From NCBI GenBank assembly GCA_964502665.1, contig CAZCXP010000041.1, positions 1 to 17,451 on the forward strand: DNA of 17,451 nt, written 5' to 3'. Below, piece after piece: positions 15,580 through 17,451 of the stretch (position 1 is the stretch's first letter; every line of letters starts with the position of its first letter). The notes below the pieces were generated by a model. It did no database searches and was not told the DNA's origin. It saw only the letters and a program-made list of their open reading frames with translations. The DNA is from SOKG01 sp964502665 (GTDB lineage: Bacteria > Chloroflexota > Dehalococcoidia > SZUA-161). The position numbers and the translations under genes were made by a program.

Positions 15580-15774
15580 ATGAGAGTAGATAGGATCAGG
15601 GCGCTGAAGCCAAAGGAGCTGTCCAAGCAGCTTGATGACGCTTATCAGGAGCTATTCAACCTCAGGTTCCGGCATGCCACCAGGCAACTGGCAAACTACA
15701 GTGAGCTCTACAAGGCGAAGAGGAAGATCGCCAGGATCAAGACAATAATGCGGGAACGGGAGCTTGGCAGGTAA
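15580..15774 (+). CDS. rpmC: 50S ribosomal protein L29
   Basis: L29 is a small helical hairpin protein next to L23 at the tunnel exit. The 64-residue product from ATG at 15580 (MRVDRIRALKPKELSKQLDD) has the family signature ELFNLRFRHATRQLANYSEL and ARIKTIMRERE. GGTGA lies 5 nt upstream of this ATG. An in-frame GTG at 15571 would add three residues and lacks a ribosome-binding site. The gap to rplP is only 12 nt. Confidence 0.93.
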   Translation: MRVDRIRALKPKELSKQLDDAYQELFNLRFRHATRQLANYSELYKAKRKIARIKTIMRERELGR

Positions 15775-15779
15775 TAGCT

Positions 15780-16058
15780 ATGGAAAAGAAGAAGACTCGT
15801 TTTGGGCGGGTGCTGAGCAATAGAATGGATAAGACCGTGGTGGTGGAGGTGGAGATTCGACGTCGGCACCCTCGCTATAAGAAAGTCGTCAGATACAAGA
15901 CGAGGTTTAAAGCCCACGATGAGGGCAACACCTGCGGTATCGGTGACATGGTGAGGATAGTCGAGACCCGTCCTTTGTCTCGGGAGAAGAGGTGGCGGGT
16001 GGATAGCGTTCTCACCAAGGCGGAGATCGTTGAGGTCAAACCTGAGGAGATAGAATAG
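15780..16058 (+). CDS. rpsQ: 30S ribosomal protein S17
   Basis: S17 is an OB-fold primary binder of 16S rRNA near the 30S base. The 92-residue product starts at ATG, five bases after the rpmC stop. It shows FGRVLSNRMDKTVVVEVE, HPRYKKVVRYKTRFKAHDE and the G-D-x-V strand GIGDMVRIVETRPLSREKRW. The C-terminal KAEIVEVKPEEIE gives a tail slightly longer than in E. coli. AGG in the rpmC end serves as the likely ribosome-binding site. Confidence 0.95.
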   Translation: MEKKKTRFGRVLSNRMDKTVVVEVEIRRRHPRYKKVVRYKTRFKAHDEGNTCGIGDMVRIVETRPLSREKRWRVDSVLTKAEIVEVKPEEIE

Positions 16059-16061
16059 GGG

Positions 16062-16430
16062 ATGATCCAGTCATTTACCCGGCTCAAGGTAGCGGATAAC
16101 TCTGGCGCCAAGAAGATCATGTGTATTAATGTGCTTGGTGGCACCAGGAGGAGATATGCTCGGGTGGGCGATACAATCGTGGCCTCGGTGAAGGAGGCCA
16201 TCCCTGGAGCCGCGGTGAAGAAGGGTGATGTCGTCCGCGCTGTTGTCGTCCGCACTGCCAGGACATACGGGCGCCCTGATGGCACCTATATCAGGTTTGA
16301 TGAGAATGCTGCAGTGGTCCTGGATGAGAGAGGCAATCCCAAAGGTAGTCGCATATTTGGCCCCGTGGCCCGGGAGCTCAGGGACAAGAATTTCATGAAG
16401 ATCATTTCTCTGGCGCCTGAGGTGCTATGA
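16062..16430 (+). CDS. rplN: 50S ribosomal protein L14
   Basis: L14 forms an intersubunit bridge with 16S rRNA helix 14 and binds silencing factor RsfS. The product is 122 residues, the standard length. Landmarks are MIQSFTRLKVADNSGAKKIM, the basic GGTRRRYARVGD, and the C-terminal GSRIFGPVARELRDKNFMKI. The ATG comes three bases after rpsQ. The stop overlaps the rplX start in an ATGA tetranucleotide. Confidence 0.97.
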   Translation: MIQSFTRLKVADNSGAKKIMCINVLGGTRRRYARVGDTIVASVKEAIPGAAVKKGDVVRAVVVRTARTYGRPDGTYIRFDENAAVVLDERGNPKGSRIFGPVARELRDKNFMKIISLAPEVL

Positions 16431-16741
16431 TGAACATTCGCAAAGGCGATGAAGTCATGGTGATAAGGGGTGATGATCGAGGAAAGAGGGGGAAGGTGCA
16501 CCGTTGCATCCCTCGGGAGAATCGGCTTGTTGTGGAGGGGGTTAATATGGAAAAGCGCCATATGAAACCCCGGGGCAACATCAGGCAAGCAGGTATCATT
16601 GAGCGCGAGGCGCCAATAAATATCTCCAAGGTGATGCTTGTCTGTACCAAGTGTCATCAACCCGCTCGTCTTGGATTTCGTATCCTGGGGGACAAGAGCA
16701 GGGTGCGCGTGTGCAAGAAATGCGGCGAGGTGATCGACTAG
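16427..16741 (+). CDS. rplX: 50S ribosomal protein L24 with zinc-ribbon-like C-terminus
   Basis: L24 is one of two initiators of 50S assembly. The 104-residue product has the N-terminal KOW segment (MNIRKGDEVMVIRGDDRGKR, with Gly-Lys-x-Gly next) and the conserved VEGVNMEKRHMKPRG stretch. The C-terminal part has two CxxC pairs, VCTKCHQ and VCKKCGE, about 24 residues apart, typical of cysteine-containing L24 variants that may bind zinc. The first ATG overlaps the rplN stop by four bases. A second ATG is the next codon but one frame position away by a single codon, so the exact first Met is ambiguous by one residue. Confidence 0.95.
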   Translation: MMNIRKGDEVMVIRGDDRGKRGKVHRCIPRENRLVVEGVNMEKRHMKPRGNIRQAGIIEREAPINISKVMLVCTKCHQPARLGFRILGDKSRVRVCKKCGEVID

Positions 16742-17283
16742 TGTCCAGGCTCAAAGAAAGGTATCGTGATGAGATCGTGTCCGCCATGATGCAAGAGCAG
16801 GGGTACAAGAACCCAATGCAGGTGCCTCGTTTAGACAAGATTGTGCTTAACATCGGTTTGGGAGAGGCCATTCAAAATCAAAGGGCGTTGGAGGCAGCCA
16901 CCAACGACCTGTCCCTGATCTCAGGGCAGCACCCGGTAATCACCCGTGCCAAGAGGTCTATCGCATCCTTCAAGTTGCGGGCTGGTATGGCCATCGGCCT
17001 GATGGTGACACTACGCGGCGAGCGCATGTATGAGTTCTTCGATCGGCTGGTGAATGCTACGTTGCCCCGCGTACGTGACTTTCAAGGGCTCCCCAGGGAA
17101 GCATTCGACGGACGGGGGAATTACACTCTTGGCATGAAGGAGCAGATTATCTTCCCTGAGATCGACTATGACAAGGTGGACAAGATTCGCGGGTTGCAGG
17201 TCTCTATTATCACCACCGCGCGCACTGATGAGGAGGCCAGGAGGCTGCTGGAGTTGATGGGCGCGCCTTTCAGTAGGCAGTAG
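16741..17283 (+). CDS. rplE: 50S ribosomal protein L5
   Basis: L5 binds 5S rRNA and contacts S13 across the subunit interface. The product is 180 residues from GTG at 16741 (MSRLKERYRDEIVSAMM), the standard length. Its GTG shares one base with the rplX stop, and GAGGTGAT, an excellent Shine-Dalgarno, lies 6 nt upstream within rplX. Landmarks are VPRLDKIVLNIGLGEAIQN, QHPVITRAKRSIASFKLR, and FDGRGNYTLGMKEQIIFPEI. A further upstream in-frame ATG at 16651 would add 30 unrelated residues over rplX and is rejected. Confidence 0.95.
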   Translation: MSRLKERYRDEIVSAMMQEQGYKNPMQVPRLDKIVLNIGLGEAIQNQRALEAATNDLSLISGQHPVITRAKRSIASFKLRAGMAIGLMVTLRGERMYEFFDRLVNATLPRVRDFQGLPREAFDGRGNYTLGMKEQIIFPEIDYDKVDKIRGLQVSIITTARTDEEARRLLELMGAPFSRQ

Positions 17284-17435
17284 ATTGGAAGAAACTCTCA
17301 TGGGCGGCTGTCACCAACTAATGATGAGAAGTGAGAAGGCCAGATACCGTTCGTGGTGAGCTTGTCGAACCATGAACGGCCCCCCGCGTACGCGGGGGCT
17401 CAGGGCGAACGGAATAAGTCTACTTTTGGAAAAAG
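17284..17435 (+). other. Unusual 152-bp gap between rplE and rpsN
   Basis: Neighbouring junctions in this part of the cluster are 15 bp or less, so this gap stands out. It contains a plain stretch (17284-17346), a 66-bp palindromic composite (17347-17412), and a 23-bp lead to rpsN with only a weak UUGGAA ribosome-binding site. A 19-codon reading frame (17300-17359, MGGCHQLMMRSEKARYRSW) has GGAAG upstream and ends inside the repeat. I do not regard it as a gene. Confidence 0.8.
17347..17412. repeat. Composite palindromic repeat (REP/MITE-like)
   Basis: Three parts are joined. Part one is CCGTTCGTGGT (17347-17357), an 11-nt loop containing GAGCTTGTCGA, and ACCATGAACGG (17369-17379); the arms pair with a single G-U. 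Part two is a perfect 18-bp palindrome, CCCCCGCGTACGCGGGGG (17381-17398). Part three is CTCAGGGCGAACGG (17399-17412), which is the inverse of the left end at 11 of 14 positions, with 7-bp perfect termini CCGTTCG and CGAACGG. From memory, GAGCTTGTCGAA-type palindromes are dispersed in many bacterial genomes. No transposase or coding potential is present. No second copy was seen in this window. Confidence 0.8.
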
Positions 17436-17451
17436 ATGGCTAAAGTATCGA
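17436..17451 (+). CDS. rpsN: 30S ribosomal protein S14, start only (partial)
   Basis: Only ATG GCT AAA GTA TCG and one further base are present, giving MAKVS. This fits the start of the short zinc-binding (type Z) S14, whose members commonly begin MAK-x-S, and rpsN normally follows rplE in the spc cluster. The call therefore rests mainly on position. The gene is cut by the window edge. Its ribosome-binding site is weak compared with its neighbours, and it is separated from rplE by the repeat-bearing gap. Confidence 0.7.

Noticed and set aside
16651..16740. Upstream ATG for rplE adding 30 residues
   Set aside because: The extension lies over rplX in another frame and does not resemble L5. The GTG at 16741 with a near-perfect ribosome-binding site gives the standard length.
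17300..17359. 19-codon frame in the rplE-rpsN gap
   Set aside because: It has a fair ribosome-binding site but no family match, and its stop codon lies inside the repeat, so it was probably created by the insertion.
1..17451. tRNA genes, CRISPR arrays, insertion sequences or phage genes
   Set aside because: None seen. No regularly spaced direct repeats, transposase-like reading frames or cloverleaf patterns were noticed on either strand.

Overview
This window reads as a chromosomal core region of a bacterium, most likely Chloroflexota and possibly Dehalococcoidia. That placement is an inference from three things: the recA-recX-rny gene order, a single merged str-S10-spc ribosomal cluster, and heavy use of TTG and GTG starts. 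Protein sequence impressions alone do not prove it. Almost every base is assigned to well-known housekeeping genes. I see no tRNA, rRNA, CRISPR array, insertion sequence or prophage gene.

Positions 1-7587 form a DNA repair and replication block. On the minus strand, recA, recX and rny (RNase Y) run as one short operon from a recognisable promoter near 3441-3469. Divergent to recA is ogt (O6-alkylguanine-DNA alkyltransferase), with its own promoter at 3547-3575. The 3' end of ogt overlaps the convergent 3' end of dnaE (DNA polymerase III alpha) by 53 bp. dnaE keeps all nine residues of the PHP-domain metal site.

Positions 7588-7858 are a 271-bp divergent spacer between dnaE and the ribosomal cluster. 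It holds a near-consensus sigma70-type promoter (TTGACA, 17 bp, TATACT) and a roughly 155-nt rpsL leader with three consecutive hairpins.

Positions 7859-17451 carry rpsL, rpsG, fusA, rpsJ, rplC, rplD, rplW, rplB, rpsS, rplV, rpsC, rplP, rpmC, rpsQ, rplN, rplX, rplE and the first codons of rpsN, all on the plus strand. tuf is absent between fusA and rpsJ, and those two genes abut exactly. Spacing is otherwise tight (overlaps of 1-4 nt up to about 90 nt). Seven of these 18 genes appear to start with TTG or GTG. The products assemble the 30S and 50S subunits and supply the translocase EF-G.

The most unusual element is a 66-bp composite palindromic repeat at 17347-17412. It lies in a 152-bp gap between rplE and rpsN, where neighbouring junctions are nearly gapless. 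It looks like a small non-coding repeat inserted into an essential ribosomal operon. I did not find a new multi-gene system here; the interest lies in this repeat, the structured leaders and the operator-like symmetry at recA.
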